From the NCBI GenBank assembly GCA_017427885.1, contig JAFRRW010000010.1, positions 124,001-188,000 on the forward strand: a stretch of 64,000 nucleotides of DNA. The letters are read 5' to 3'. Shown here piece by piece: positions 46,853 through 55,046 of the stretch. The translations under genes and the position numbers were made by a program. The stretch is from Bacteroidales bacterium. GTDB taxonomy: Bacteria > Bacteroidota > Bacteroidia > Bacteroidales > UBA932. The notes under the pieces were generated by a model. The model made no database searches. It saw only the letters and a program-made list of their open reading frames with translations, and was not told the DNA's origin. Position 1 is the first letter of the stretch. Every line of letters begins with the position of its first letter.

Positions 46853-48703
46853 CTAATCTTCTATTATCCTTACGGCTCCCTTGTCGGCGGAAGATACCAT
46901 CGACGCATAGGCCCTGAGGGCCTTGGAAACCTCCCTCTTGCGGGAAGGAGGGGTGAAAGCCTTCGTGCCCCTTGCCTTTTCCTCAGCCTCCCGGGCCTTG
47001 AGTTCATCGTCGCTCAGGCGGACAGATATGGAACGGGAAGGAATGTCGATGTCGATTATGTCACCGTCGCGGACCAGGGCTATGGCGCCTCCGGCGGCCG
47101 CTTCGGGAGATATGTGACCGATGCTGATCCCAGAGGTGCCTCCGCTGAACCGGCCGTCGGTGATGAGGGCGCAGGACTTACCGAGATGGCGAGACTTGAT
47201 GTAGGAGGTGGGATAGAGCATTTCCTGCATCCCGGGGCCTCCCTTGGGTCCTTCGTAGGTTATGACCACCACGTCGCCGGCCTGGACCTTCCCGCCGAGG
47301 ATGCCGTCGCAGGCGGCCTCCTGGGAATCGAAAACGCAGGCTTTGCCGGAGAATGAGGTGATGGAGGGATCTACTCCCGCAGTCTTTATGACGCAGCCGT
47401 CGGCGGCGATGTTGCCCTTGAGGACGGCCAGGCCTCCGTCGGCCGAATATGCGTGGGAAAGATCCCTGATGCAGCCCGCGGCCCTGTCGGTGTCCGCTTC
47501 GGGATAACGGCAGTCCTGCGAGCCGAGTTCGGTGCTAAACCTGTCGGCAGGGGCGGCAAGATAGATTTCCTTCGCCTCAGGAATGACTTCGCTTCCCGTG
47601 AGGCTGTATTTCTTCACGGCTTCCCCGAGGGTAAGCCCGTCCACCCTTTTGGCGGAGGCATCCACGAGGGAACCCTTCATCAATTCACCCATTATGGCGA
47701 GCACTCCCCCAGCCCTTCCTACGTCCTGGACGTGGTATTTCGCGGTGTTCGGGGCTACCTTACAGATGCAGGGCACCCGGCGGGAGAGGGCGTCGATGTC
47801 GTCCATCGTGAAGTCGCAGCAGGCCTCGCGGGCCACTGCAAGCAGATGGAGGACGGTGTTGGTGGAGCCGCCCATCGCTATGTCGAGGGCCATCGCATTC
47901 AGGAAAGCCTCCCTGGAGGCGATGCTGCGGGGCAGCACCGACGCGTCGGCGTCACGGTAATACCTGAACGCGTTCTCCACAGCCAGGCGCGCGGCCTTGC
48001 GGAAGAGTTCCTTCCTCTGGCTGTGGGTGGCCAGGACGGTGCCGTTTCCGGGCAGGGAAAGGCCGATGGCCTCGGTGAGGCAGTTCATCGAATTGGCGGT
48101 GAACATTCCTGAGCAGCAACCGCAGCCGGGGCAGGCGTTCCTCTCGATCTCGGCCACAGCGGCGTCGTCCAGGGTGTCGTCGGCGGAGGAGACCATCGCG
48201 TCGATAAGGTCTAGGCGCCTCTCTCCGCTCACTCCGGCCTCCATAGGCCCTCCTGAAACGAAAACCGCCGGAATGTTCAGGCGCATAGCAGCCATAAGCA
48301 TTCCGGGGGTGACCTTGTCGCAGTTGCTGATACACACCATCGCATCTGCCTTATGGGCGTTCACCATATACTCCACGCTGTCCGCTATCACGTCGCGGGA
48401 CGGCAGGGAGTAGAGCATTCCGTCGTGGCCCATCGCTATGCCGTCGTCCACCGCGATGGTGTCGAATTCGGCCGCGTAACAGCCCAGGCGCTCGATTTCC
48501 GCCTTGACGATCTGGCCGGCATCGTGCAGGTGGGTATGGCCCGGGACGAACTGGGTGAAGGAATTCACGACGGCTATCACAGGCTTTCCGACCTGTTCAG
48601 CCTTCATTCCCGCGGCCCTCCACAGGGCCCTGGCCCCTGCCATCCTCCGGCCTTCGAAGGTGACGGAACTCCGTAAAGGAATCTTGTAGGACAATTTTTC
48701 CAT
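46853..48703 (-). CDS. ilvD: dihydroxy-acid dehydratase
   Basis: 616 aa. Fe-S cysteines are in [14 protein letters not shown] and [32 protein letters not shown] is the C-terminal active-site region. It dehydrates dihydroxy acids to 2-oxo acids. First structural gene of the operon, directly downstream of the attenuator terminator; the ATG is 9 bases beyond the T-tract. Confidence 0.97.
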   Translation of the reverse strand: MEKLSYKIPLRSSVTFEGRRMAGARALWRAAGMKAEQVGKPVIAVVNSFTQFVPGHTHLHDAGQIVKAEIERLGCYAAEFDTIAVDDGIAMGHDGMLYSLPSRDVIADSVEYMVNAHKADAMVCISNCDKVTPGMLMAAMRLNIPAVFVSGGPMEAGVSGERRLDLIDAMVSSADDTLDDAAVAEIERNACPGCGCCSGMFTANSMNCLTEAIGLSLPGNGTVLATHSQRKELFRKAARLAVENAFRYYRDADASVLPRSIASREAFLNAMALDIAMGGSTNTVLHLLAVAREACCDFTMDDIDALSRRVPCICKVAPNTAKYHVQDVGRAGGVLAIMGELMKGSLVDASAKRVDGLTLGEAVKKYSLTGSEVIPEAKEIYLAAPADRFSTELGSQDCRYPEADTDRAAGCIRDLSHAYSADGGLAVLKGNIAADGCVIKTAGVDPSITSFSGKACVFDSQEAACDGILGGKVQAGDVVVITYEGPKGGPGMQEMLYPTSYIKSRHLGKSCALITDGRFSGGTSGISIGHISPEAAAGGAIALVRDGDIIDIDIPSRSISVRLSDDELKAREAEEKARGTKAFTPPSRKREVSKALRAYASMVSSADKGAVRIIED

Positions 48704-48711
48704 AAGCTTTT

Positions 48712-48790
48712 ACAAAAAAACCTTCCCGGCTTCTGGCTGGGAAGGAGTTTGTCAAGTTCGTCTTAACCTATCCTATTACCTTCCCAGCCC
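48712..48790 (-). promoter_or_regulatory. transcription attenuator of the ilv-leu operon
   Basis: In the RNA, CCUUCCCAGC and GCCGGGAAGG (48721-48745) pair around a 5-base loop and are followed by seven U (48714-48720): an intrinsic terminator with one A-C mismatch. The same left arm can instead pair over 11 perfect bases with GGCUGGGAAGG at 48779-48789, which covers the last codons of the leader peptide. The two structures exclude each other. A ribosome reaching the leader stop masks the antiterminator arm; one stalled at Leu/Ile/Val codons leaves it free. Confidence 0.9.
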
Positions 48791-48847
48791 AGGCATCCAA
48801 AGGACGAGGACTACAAAAAGGTTGATAATAAGGTAGAGACTGTTCAT
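48776..48847 (-). CDS. ilvL: ilv operon leader peptide
   Basis: 23 codons, ATG at 48845-48847, TAA at 48776-48778. Eleven residues are branched-chain (6 Leu, 2 Ile, 3 Val), and residues 4-16 contain ten of them, with a V-V-L-V-L stretch at 12-16. The stop codon lies next to the antiterminator arm. This is the classical arrangement of an amino-acid-sensing leader peptide upstream of ilvD. The symbol follows usage for analogous leaders; homology to the enteric ilvL is not implied. Confidence 0.88.
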   Translation of the reverse strand: MNSLYLIINLFVVLVLWMPGLGR

Positions 48848-48871
48848 ACACTTACATTTTCTAACCGGTTA

Positions 48872-48903
48872 CGAAGATATAAAACCGGAATCTAAAATGC
48901 AAA
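48872..48903 (-). promoter_or_regulatory. promoter of the ilv-leu operon
   Basis: On the minus strand TTTG (48900-48903), a 20-base spacer and TATCTTCG (48872-48879) match the Bacteroidota -33/-7 pattern with one base off. Transcription would start near 48866, about 20 bases before the leader ATG. Confidence 0.7.
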
Positions 48904-48919
48904 TTTTTTAATAAATATT

Positions 48920-49714
48920 TTAAATAATTTTATGACTGTCAGCATCTTCCAGCACAGGGAAGCTCTTTCTGAATGAAAGGAGATTGGTAATGGATATGAC
49001 ACAATTAGCCACATCTTCCTTATTCTCCTTACAAATTGAAAGCAATTCTCCCGCAGGACTGAAAACCTGAGAGTGGCCGACATAGCGGTTCTTCGGGTCA
49101 TTTCCGACACGGTTCACGGCCGCCAGATAGCATTGGTTCTCTATCGCGCGTGCCTTCAAGAGGGCGTCCCATGCCCCGATCCGGGCCTCCGGCCAGCTCG
49201 CCACGTACAGCGCCAGGTCGTATTCGGCGGTCCCGTCCTTGAGGAGGCCGTTGCGCGCGAACACGGGGAAACGCAGGTCGTAACAGACCTGCAGCAGGAT
49301 CTTAACCCCGCGCCATTCCACCACCACCTTCTCCTTCCCGGCGGTATATCTGTGATGCTCCCCGCTATATGTAAAAAGGTGGTGCTTGTCATAGAAACTC
49401 ACCTCGCCGGAAGGCTTCACGAAATAGAACCTGTTGCGGTAGGTGCCGCCCTCGCTTTCCCGGACCGCAACGCTCCCCGCCACGGCAGCGTCCTTGCGTG
49501 CGGCGATCTCCTTCATCAGGGCCAGCGACTCACCTCCGTCGGGTTCAGTGCCCACGGAAGGATCGGTGATGAAACCGGTGGAGAACATTTCCGGGAGGAC
49601 TATGAGGTCGGTCTCCCCCACTCCCTCGACGAGTTCCCTAACCCTCCTGAGATTGGCCTGTATGTCGCCCCAGACAGGGTCCGTCTGGACGAGTGTCAGC
49701 CTAAAATCATTCAT
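48920..49714 (-). CDS. nitrilase-superfamily omega-amidase
   Basis: 264 aa. The Glu-Lys-Cys triad is Glu42 (VLPEMFSTGF), Lys110 (YDKHHLF) and Cys144 (QVCYDLRFP). The layout fits YafV/Nit2-type omega-amidases, which hydrolyse 2-oxoglutaramate or 2-oxosuccinamate formed by glutamine or asparagine transamination. Cytoplasmic. It follows the TerB-DnaJ gene by 34 bases and ends just upstream of the ilv promoter. Confidence 0.9.
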   Translation of the reverse strand: MNDFRLTLVQTDPVWGDIQANLRRVRELVEGVGETDLIVLPEMFSTGFITDPSVGTEPDGGESLALMKEIAARKDAAVAGSVAVRESEGGTYRNRFYFVKPSGEVSFYDKHHLFTYSGEHHRYTAGKEKVVVEWRGVKILLQVCYDLRFPVFARNGLLKDGTAEYDLALYVASWPEARIGAWDALLKARAIENQCYLAAVNRVGNDPKNRYVGHSQVFSPAGELLSICKENKEDVANCVISITNLLSFRKSFPVLEDADSHKII

Positions 49715-49748
49715 CTTGATATAGTTTGGACTTTGCGAATATAAACAA

Positions 49749-50630
49749 TTATTTCATCCCCCGCTCCTTCTTGATGGTCTCGTACGCCTCCTGGATCTTC
49801 CGGAACTTCTCCTGCGCGGCCTTCTGAACTTCCGGCCCGAGGGTGGACACCTTGTCGGGATGGTGTTTCATCGCCATCTTGCGGTAGGCGGCCTTCACCT
49901 CGTCGTCGGTAGCGTTGGGGGAAATCTCCAGCACGGCGTAGGCGGAATCCTTGTCCCTATAGGTCATCGCGATGACAGAGGATATGTCGGAGGAATTCAG
50001 CCGGATCACGCTTCCAATGGCCTCCAGAACGCTTTTTTCGCTCTTGCTGAAATCCCCGTCGGCGTTGGCGATGGACACCAGGTAGTGGAAGAGCTGGAGC
50101 CTCTGGGAATAGTTCATGTTGGAGGCGATCTGGTCCCCGACCGAATAGATGTTCACCTGGGTGGCGTTCAACTTGTCCAGGATCTGGGACGCCTGCGTGG
50201 CCGCCTGGTCGCCGAAGTTCCTGCGAAAGAACTCCTTGACGGTCTGCAGTTCGGCCGGATGCACGTTCCCGTCCGCCTTGATAACGGCCGACGATAATAC
50301 CAGCAGGCTCACGAAGAAACTGTTCCTCTGCTCATCAGCCGTGTACCCGCCCGTAGAGCGGCCGTAGCCGCCGGTGCCGTAACCGCCGGTGCCGGTGCCA
50401 TAACCTCCTGTGCCTGTAGTCCTTCCGTAGCCTCCCGTGCCGGTGCCGTAACCACCGGTGTTGCGGCCATAGCCTCCTCCCTGGAACGGCCCGTCATTTC
50501 CTCCCGGAATCTGCCGTGAAACGTCTATGACGCTTTCCAGCGCCGACCCCAGAAGGTAGCCGATCAGCGCCCCGATGGGCCCCCACGCGACCCATCCGAG
50601 GAATCCCCCTATCCATCTTGCCGAACCCAT
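49749..50630 (-). CDS. TerB- and J-domain protein with Gly/Tyr linker
   Basis: 293 aa. A glycine-rich hydrophobic N terminus (GWVAWGPIGALIGYLLGSALESV) may insert in the membrane. Residues about 50-96 are a TGGYG-repeat linker. A TerB-like domain follows (about 105-220), then a J domain with HHPDK (about 228-290), so it can stimulate DnaK. The order is that of DjlA-type co-chaperones. Client unknown. Confidence 0.85.
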   Translation of the reverse strand: MGSARWIGGFLGWVAWGPIGALIGYLLGSALESVIDVSRQIPGGNDGPFQGGGYGRNTGGYGTGTGGYGRTTGTGGYGTGTGGYGTGGYGRSTGGYTADEQRNSFFVSLLVLSSAVIKADGNVHPAELQTVKEFFRRNFGDQAATQASQILDKLNATQVNIYSVGDQIASNMNYSQRLQLFHYLVSIANADGDFSKSEKSVLEAIGSVIRLNSSDISSVIAMTYRDKDSAYAVLEISPNATDDEVKAAYRKMAMKHHPDKVSTLGPEVQKAAQEKFRKIQEAYETIKKERGMK

Positions 50631-50681
50631 AGTATCAGATTATCAGTTCAGCAAAAATAATCATTTTCACAAATAGAATAA

Positions 50682-51482
50682 TCAGGATTTTTTCTCCCCT
50701 TTCACGAAAACAAGAGCCATCAGGGGCAGGGCGAGGATCGCCATCGTCGCGCTGATGGGGAGATATATGCCGAAATTGACATACTGGACGACCAGATACG
50801 TTATCAGAAGCAGGCCTATTCCCATCGCGCCGGAGATAAGGTAGTGCTTGCGGATGTCGGTGCTCTTGCAGATGAGCCGGCTCAGGTTCGGCACTCCAAG
50901 AGATATGAATCCTATCGGGCCGCAAATGCTCACGGCGCTGGTTACCAGGCACATGATGGCCAACAGCAGAAGCGCTTTCCCGAGGTTGGGGATCTCCGTT
51001 TCATTCCTGAAATGGCGCGTCAGGAGGCCGGATTGGGTAAGTGCGGCGGCTAGTCCGACGGCGAAAAGGGCAAGCGAGAAGATGATGTCGCCGGTGGTCA
51101 CCCCTTCCAGACGGAAGTTTGCCGCTCCCCAAAGGTAGTACTGCTTCAGCAAATCGCCCGTAGGGGCGTTGGTGACGACTATGGTCCCAAGCGAGCCGAT
51201 GAATGTGCCGAACAGGATGCCGAAAGTGATGAGCTGCTGGGTGTTCACCTTCAGGGTGACAAAGAAACAGATGAGCGTGCAGACAAGCGTGCAGATGAAA
51301 CTGCCCACGGTAAGCGAGCACCAGCCGCTCATCGTGGCCGCAGCGGCCCCAAGGCAGGCCGCGCTGCCAAGTCCCAGGCTGTAAACGTCCCCGAGCTGGT
51401 TCCGCCAGAGATACTGCATCTGGATCCCTCCGACAGGAAGGGCTACCCCGCTGAGTATTACATATAAGAGGCTGAGTATCAT
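50682..51482 (-). CDS. FecCD-type ABC permease, N-terminally short
   Basis: 266 aa, about 60-70 residues shorter than normal FecCD/BtuC permeases. The first residues already align with the conserved GGIQMQYLWRNQLGDVYSLGLGSAACLGA motif, so the first transmembrane helix is missing. The start cannot be extended because the btuB stop is one base upstream. Position behind a B12-riboswitch-controlled BtuB suggests cobalamin uptake across the inner membrane. No ATPase or binding-protein gene is adjacent. Confidence 0.8.
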   Translation of the reverse strand: MILSLLYVILSGVALPVGGIQMQYLWRNQLGDVYSLGLGSAACLGAAAATMSGWCSLTVGSFICTLVCTLICFFVTLKVNTQQLITFGILFGTFIGSLGTIVVTNAPTGDLLKQYYLWGAANFRLEGVTTGDIIFSLALFAVGLAAALTQSGLLTRHFRNETEIPNLGKALLLLAIMCLVTSAVSICGPIGFISLGVPNLSRLICKSTDIRKHYLISGAMGIGLLLITYLVVQYVNFGIYLPISATMAILALPLMALVFVKGEKKS

Positions 51483-53261
51483 CTAAAACCTGAATTCTAT
51501 CCCTCCCAGGAAACTCCTTCCCGGCATAGGGTAATCACGGATAATGTCATACCGGCAGTCCAGGAGATTCCGGGCGGCGGCCTTAAGTCCCAGGGTCATA
51601 CCGTCTCCAAGGGAGAACTCCTTCCCCACGGTGAGGTCCAGGGTATTCCAGTCCGGCATCTCCCCGGTTCCGTCCCTCCTGCCTTTGCGGAGATTGAATA
51701 TGGCTCCCAACGCCCATCCCTTCCATCCTGCATCAGCCGTCAACACCAGGGTATGGCGGGCCACATAGGGGATCTGCTGGTCGAAGGTATAACTGTCGGG
51801 AGTTTTGTCGAGGGCCTTCTGCCAGCCGTACCGGGCAGAGAAACCAGCCTTCCAGTCATCGAAGGCATATTCCACCCCGGCAAGGAGGTCCGCCCCGTAT
51901 GCCTTGACCTTCCCGACATTGTACGGCAGCCATACCATCGGATCCTCCGAAGGGGCAGATATTATCTTGTTTGTCAGATGGTTATGGAATCCGTCAGCCC
52001 TGGCTTTCAGGGTCCAGGAACCGAAGGAGCGCATCCAGTCCAGACCAAGATCCGTCAGCCAGGCGTCCTCAGGCTTCAACTCTGTGTTCCCATATCCGGG
52101 ATAGTAAAGTTCATTGAAGGTGGGAACGCGATAGGCCCTGCGGGCGAAAGCGACCAGATCCAGGCCTTCAGTCAGGGTGAGCCTGAGATCGGCCGACGGG
52201 GAGAAACTGTTCCAGCTGCCACCGTCCTTCTCGAAGACTCCGCCGTATTCCAGGGCCAGGTCGGCCTTGAAACGATCTGTCCTGAAAGCGGTTGCGGCCG
52301 CGATGACCACACCAGTCCGGGACTCCTCGTACACGCTGCCCTTGAGTCCGTCCCACTGAAGGTCAGCCGCGAGGGAAACGCTCCACCAGGGCTGCAGGCG
52401 GTATTTCTGGGCGGTATTGACCTGGAATTCAGTCTGCTTGTAGTCGCTGTCACCCCATTCGCTCTTGTAGGAGAGGTCGTCATAGGAGCCCTTGACGCTG
52501 GCCCTCAATTCGTAGTCATCCGTAAATTGCTTACGCAGAGTGCCTTGCGCTAGGTAGTTCCGGTCATTCTGCCTGTCGGTGGAAGGCCAGCTCAAGGAGC
52601 CGGGAGTCCCGCGGCCGGCTTTGTTAAAATAAAGTTTAGCATGCCAGTCTCCCCTGTCGACAAGGCCCCAGGCATCGGCTCCCCCGCGAATCTGCTTGAT
52701 GTCGTTGTTGGCCCTTTTCGAACCGTCCTCCAGGGGATAATCCCCTTCGCTGACATTCCCCGCGAGATTCGCCGACAGGCTCACCTTATCACTGAGCCTG
52801 AAGTCCACCCTTCCGTACGGCTGCCAGGTGCCGAAAGACCCGGCGTTCAACCTGATGCGTCCGGCCACCGGACGGCCCGCGAACACAGGCCTGGCAGTAT
52901 TGAACGAGATGCTGTTCTGGGCATAGTCCACCACGGCAGAACCGAAGTTCTCGATCCCGAGCATACCCAGGTCGTTCTGGCCGCTCTGGACGTTGCCCAC
53001 GCGCACGCCATCGACATAGATGGCCGTGTGGGCGCTGCCAAAGCCCCTGAGGCTGACGCTTTTAAGTCCGGCCGCATAACCATAGTCGCCCACATATAAA
53101 CCGGGAACCAACATCAGCGTCCCGGCGGCGTCAAGAGTTGAACTTACAAGGACTGTGTCCGTCCTGGACACCACGACACCGCGGTCGGCGACGATGGTCA
53201 CGGCCTGCAGGGTATCGACTGCGGGAGCTGCCAGCAGCCCCGCCAGAAGTGAAAGAAACAT
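51483..53261 (-). CDS. btuB: TonB-dependent outer-membrane receptor, BtuB-like
   Basis: 592 aa with a signal peptide. Plug domain about residues 30-150 (LRGFGSAHTAIYVDGVRVGN), then a 22-strand barrel ending in SFLGGIEFRF with a terminal Phe. The cobalamin riboswitch directly upstream is strong evidence for B12 or corrinoid transport. It shares a transcript with the FecCD-type permease. Confidence 0.9.
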   Translation of the reverse strand: MFLSLLAGLLAAPAVDTLQAVTIVADRGVVVSRTDTVLVSSTLDAAGTLMLVPGLYVGDYGYAAGLKSVSLRGFGSAHTAIYVDGVRVGNVQSGQNDLGMLGIENFGSAVVDYAQNSISFNTARPVFAGRPVAGRIRLNAGSFGTWQPYGRVDFRLSDKVSLSANLAGNVSEGDYPLEDGSKRANNDIKQIRGGADAWGLVDRGDWHAKLYFNKAGRGTPGSLSWPSTDRQNDRNYLAQGTLRKQFTDDYELRASVKGSYDDLSYKSEWGDSDYKQTEFQVNTAQKYRLQPWWSVSLAADLQWDGLKGSVYEESRTGVVIAAATAFRTDRFKADLALEYGGVFEKDGGSWNSFSPSADLRLTLTEGLDLVAFARRAYRVPTFNELYYPGYGNTELKPEDAWLTDLGLDWMRSFGSWTLKARADGFHNHLTNKIISAPSEDPMVWLPYNVGKVKAYGADLLAGVEYAFDDWKAGFSARYGWQKALDKTPDSYTFDQQIPYVARHTLVLTADAGWKGWALGAIFNLRKGRRDGTGEMPDWNTLDLTVGKEFSLGDGMTLGLKAAARNLLDCRYDIIRDYPMPGRSFLGGIEFRF

Positions 53262-53284
53262 TATCCGATGCGCTTTGCAGGAAC

Positions 53285-53490
53285 CTGCCCCCGGGCTCCT
53301 CTGTCAAACTTGATTACGGCAGGTCTTCTGACTTCTCCCAGCCCCGGCCTTCTCAGGGTGAGGAACACCCCAATGGCATCAGATTCAAGGCTGTTACGGA
53401 TGACACAGCTGCGGGCACAGTTCCGGATTCCCACCGGCTTCCCTTTTAAACCCGCCGGATTCTCTCCAGACAGGTACCATAACCCGCTGC
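53285..53490 (-). ncRNA. cobalamin riboswitch
   Basis: Minus-strand sequence carries the B12 box AGTCAGAAGACCTGCC (53318-53333), the conserved GGTGGGAATCCGGAACTGTGC and CCCGCAGCTGT segments, and the 5' GGTACCTG...GGAGAGAATCCGG element near 53455-53480. It precedes btuB by about 60 bases. A GGCAGGTT at 53282-53289 could pair with ACCTGCC of the box and act as expression platform. Confidence 0.93.
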
Positions 53491-53513
53491 GAATTTACAA
53501 ATAATTCCGGATA

Positions 53514-53672
53514 TCAGTTTTTCGGGAATATGGGTTTATGGAACAGCACGCCGTCGAGGACGATCAAGCCGGCTTCTTTCGCCTTCATTTCTCTCCGGAC
53601 TTGCCTCAACTCACTTTTCGTCAACTCCTCCCGCTTCCAGCCAAAGGATTCTATGTATTCGTCGAGTGTCAT
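53514..53672 (-). CDS. 52-residue small protein, unknown
   Basis: ATG at 53672 to TGA at 53514. The product begins MTLDEYIESFGWKREELTKS and ends GLIVLDGVLFHKPIFPKN, amphipathic and lysine/glutamate-rich in the middle, with no signal peptide. It begins 11 bases after the stop of the lipoprotein gene upstream (53684) and overlaps only the region before the riboswitch. I do not recognise a family; the codon pattern and tight spacing support a real gene. Confidence 0.6.
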   Translation of the reverse strand: MTLDEYIESFGWKREELTKSELRQVRREMKAKEAGLIVLDGVLFHKPIFPKN

Positions 53673-53683
53673 AACGGCATTAT

Positions 53684-54388
53684 TTACAGGACGCTGGAAT
53701 CCCCGATGAAGGACATGCTACCATCGGAATCGAAGCGTATCTTCAGCGCCCGGATCTCTTTGCTGCTAGCCTCATCCGTCCAGCCACCAATCATAACTTC
53801 CTTATACAGGAAACTGAACTGTACGTACGCGTACCCGTTGATATAGACATAAAAGAATTTCAAAGGGCAGCTTGATTCAGGATATGAGGCACACGTTTTT
53901 GTACCTGTGTCATTAGTCACGAAATTCATCGTCACGTTTCCTCTGTTAGACAGGAACGTCCAGGATTTCGCAGTCAGAGGATGCTTCTCCTTCGTCGGCT
54001 CGATATCGGTCTTGACAAGCGACAGTTTCCTGGTCAGGTCCTCACCATACACGTCCTTCGAGGTCACCGTGACAGACATTCTATTATCATCAATCGACGA
54101 GATACTGAAGGTCGTGTACCGGTTATAATAATAATTATCACAAACCACCGATTCATTTCCTGTCTGTTTATAATACCCATTGTCGATGAACTTGTCTCCG
54201 AGGTAGCAGCAATAAAAACCGTCCGCATCGAATGAGACAATCTTGTTCCCATCCCTCCAGACACCGACAACAGAATAGACGGTTTCCTCCACCTCTTCCG
54301 GAGTGTCCGAGGCCGAGGGGTCGTCCTTTCCGCAAGAAGAAATAAAAATTGCCGCAAGGGCAAAAAACAAAATCAACAGCCTTTCCAT
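53684..54388 (-). CDS. hypothetical lipoprotein
   Basis: 234 aa from ATG 54388. Lipoprotein signal MERLLILFFALAAIFISSC with Cys19, followed by an acidic linker (residues 20-38). The mature part has about two repeats of a beta-rich pattern: VVGVWRDGNKIVSFDADGFY and SIDDNRMSVTV suggest a lipocalin-like or DUF-type sandwich common in Bacteroidota surface lipoproteins. No family assigned. Confidence 0.75.
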   Translation of the reverse strand: MERLLILFFALAAIFISSCGKDDPSASDTPEEVEETVYSVVGVWRDGNKIVSFDADGFYCCYLGDKFIDNGYYKQTGNESVVCDNYYYNRYTTFSISSIDDNRMSVTVTSKDVYGEDLTRKLSLVKTDIEPTKEKHPLTAKSWTFLSNRGNVTMNFVTNDTGTKTCASYPESSCPLKFFYVYINGYAYVQFSFLYKEVMIGGWTDEASSKEIRALKIRFDSDGSMSFIGDSSVL

Positions 54389-54460
54389 TTCCAAATACTT
54401 TATTAATAACTATTTGTCTTCCTATTTCTTATAACAGGATAAACCATTTTCATAATAAAA

Positions 54461-54482
54461 CACCCCAGTTTTGACTGGGGTG
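54461..54482 (-). terminator. hairpin terminator
   Basis: CACCCCAGT (54461-54469) and ACTGGGGTG (54474-54482) make a 9-bp stem with a 4-base loop; on the minus strand TTTTAT follows. Confidence 0.6.
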
Positions 54483-54764
54483 AGTCCCTGTCCGAGCCGC
54501 CCGAAGCGTAACACAGACTGATTTCCGGGACAAAGAAAACGCGAGACTGGCTCAAATCGTGGGACACTTTTCAAGAAAAAAACTCAACCGCATCTTCTCA
54601 CGCGACCTCCGTCATTCCCGGCCAGCCCGGGAATCTCTTGCAGCGGCCGGAGGGAGAGGAGAGCCCTTGGGGAGAGCTCCCCGCAGCCTGCCGAGCCGCA
54701 GCCGCCGGATCCAGTACACTCCGGCGGCGGTGCCGTCGCCTCTCTTCCCTTCCCCTCCTTGTTT

Positions 54765-54878
54765 GCGGGCAAGGTCGATTAATTAGAGGGGGACCTCGCC
54801 TACTGGAAACAGGCTGGAGGCCCACTGATGCCATAAAGCCCAGGCAAGGTCGAAGCACTTTTTTTCGACCTTGCCCGC
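54765..54878 (+). repeat. three-armed repeat, divergent copy 2
   Basis: GCGGGCAAGGTCGA (54765-54778) recurs as GGCAAGGTCGAA (54843-54854), which pairs with TTCGACCTTGCC (54864-54875). Same arm-spacer-arm-loop-arm order as copies 3 and 4 but with a different, longer spacer. Confidence 0.55.
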
Positions 54879-54895
54879 TCTCACATCCAGGCCTC

Positions 54896-54978
54896 GCGTG
54901 AAGGTCCAAAAAGTGGGACGATACGCCGGGAAATGCCCCTAAAACCAGCGTGAAGGTCCAGACTTTGGACCTTCGCGC
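54896..54978 (+). repeat. three-armed repeat, copy 3
   Basis: GCGTGAAGGTCCA at 54896-54908 and again at 54948-54960, then complement TGGACCTTCGCGC at 54966-54978 after a 5-base loop. The spacer contains AGTGGGACG and CCCCTAAAAC, shared with copy 4 at 61101. Confidence 0.75.
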
Positions 54979-55046
54979 AACTTTCGAGAGACCTTCGGGC
55001 AAGTTAGAAAGGGGGGAAATGGAATGTACGGACAGGGAGGGGATAA

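Larger units (their letters stand above)
54395..55046. other. 650-bp gap without genes, rich in inverted repeats
   Basis: Contains a hairpin at 54461, a GC-rich cluster of inverted repeats around 54614-54727 (ATTCCCGG/CCGGGAAT at 54614 and 54627; CCGCCGGA/TCCGGCGG at 54702 and 54720), then two three-armed repeats. A frame of 206 codons on the minus strand crosses all of these and looks like a by-product of high GC, not a gene. Confidence 0.7.

Noticed and set aside
45460..46917. 485-codon plus-strand frame opposite ilvB
   Set aside because: Mirror of a certain gene; His/Pro/Arg-rich sequence without domain pattern.
50340..50480. Short tandem repeats that could look like a CRISPR array
   Set aside because: They are codon repeats (TGGYG) inside the TerB-DnaJ gene, without spacers. 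No CRISPR array or cas gene was seen anywhere.
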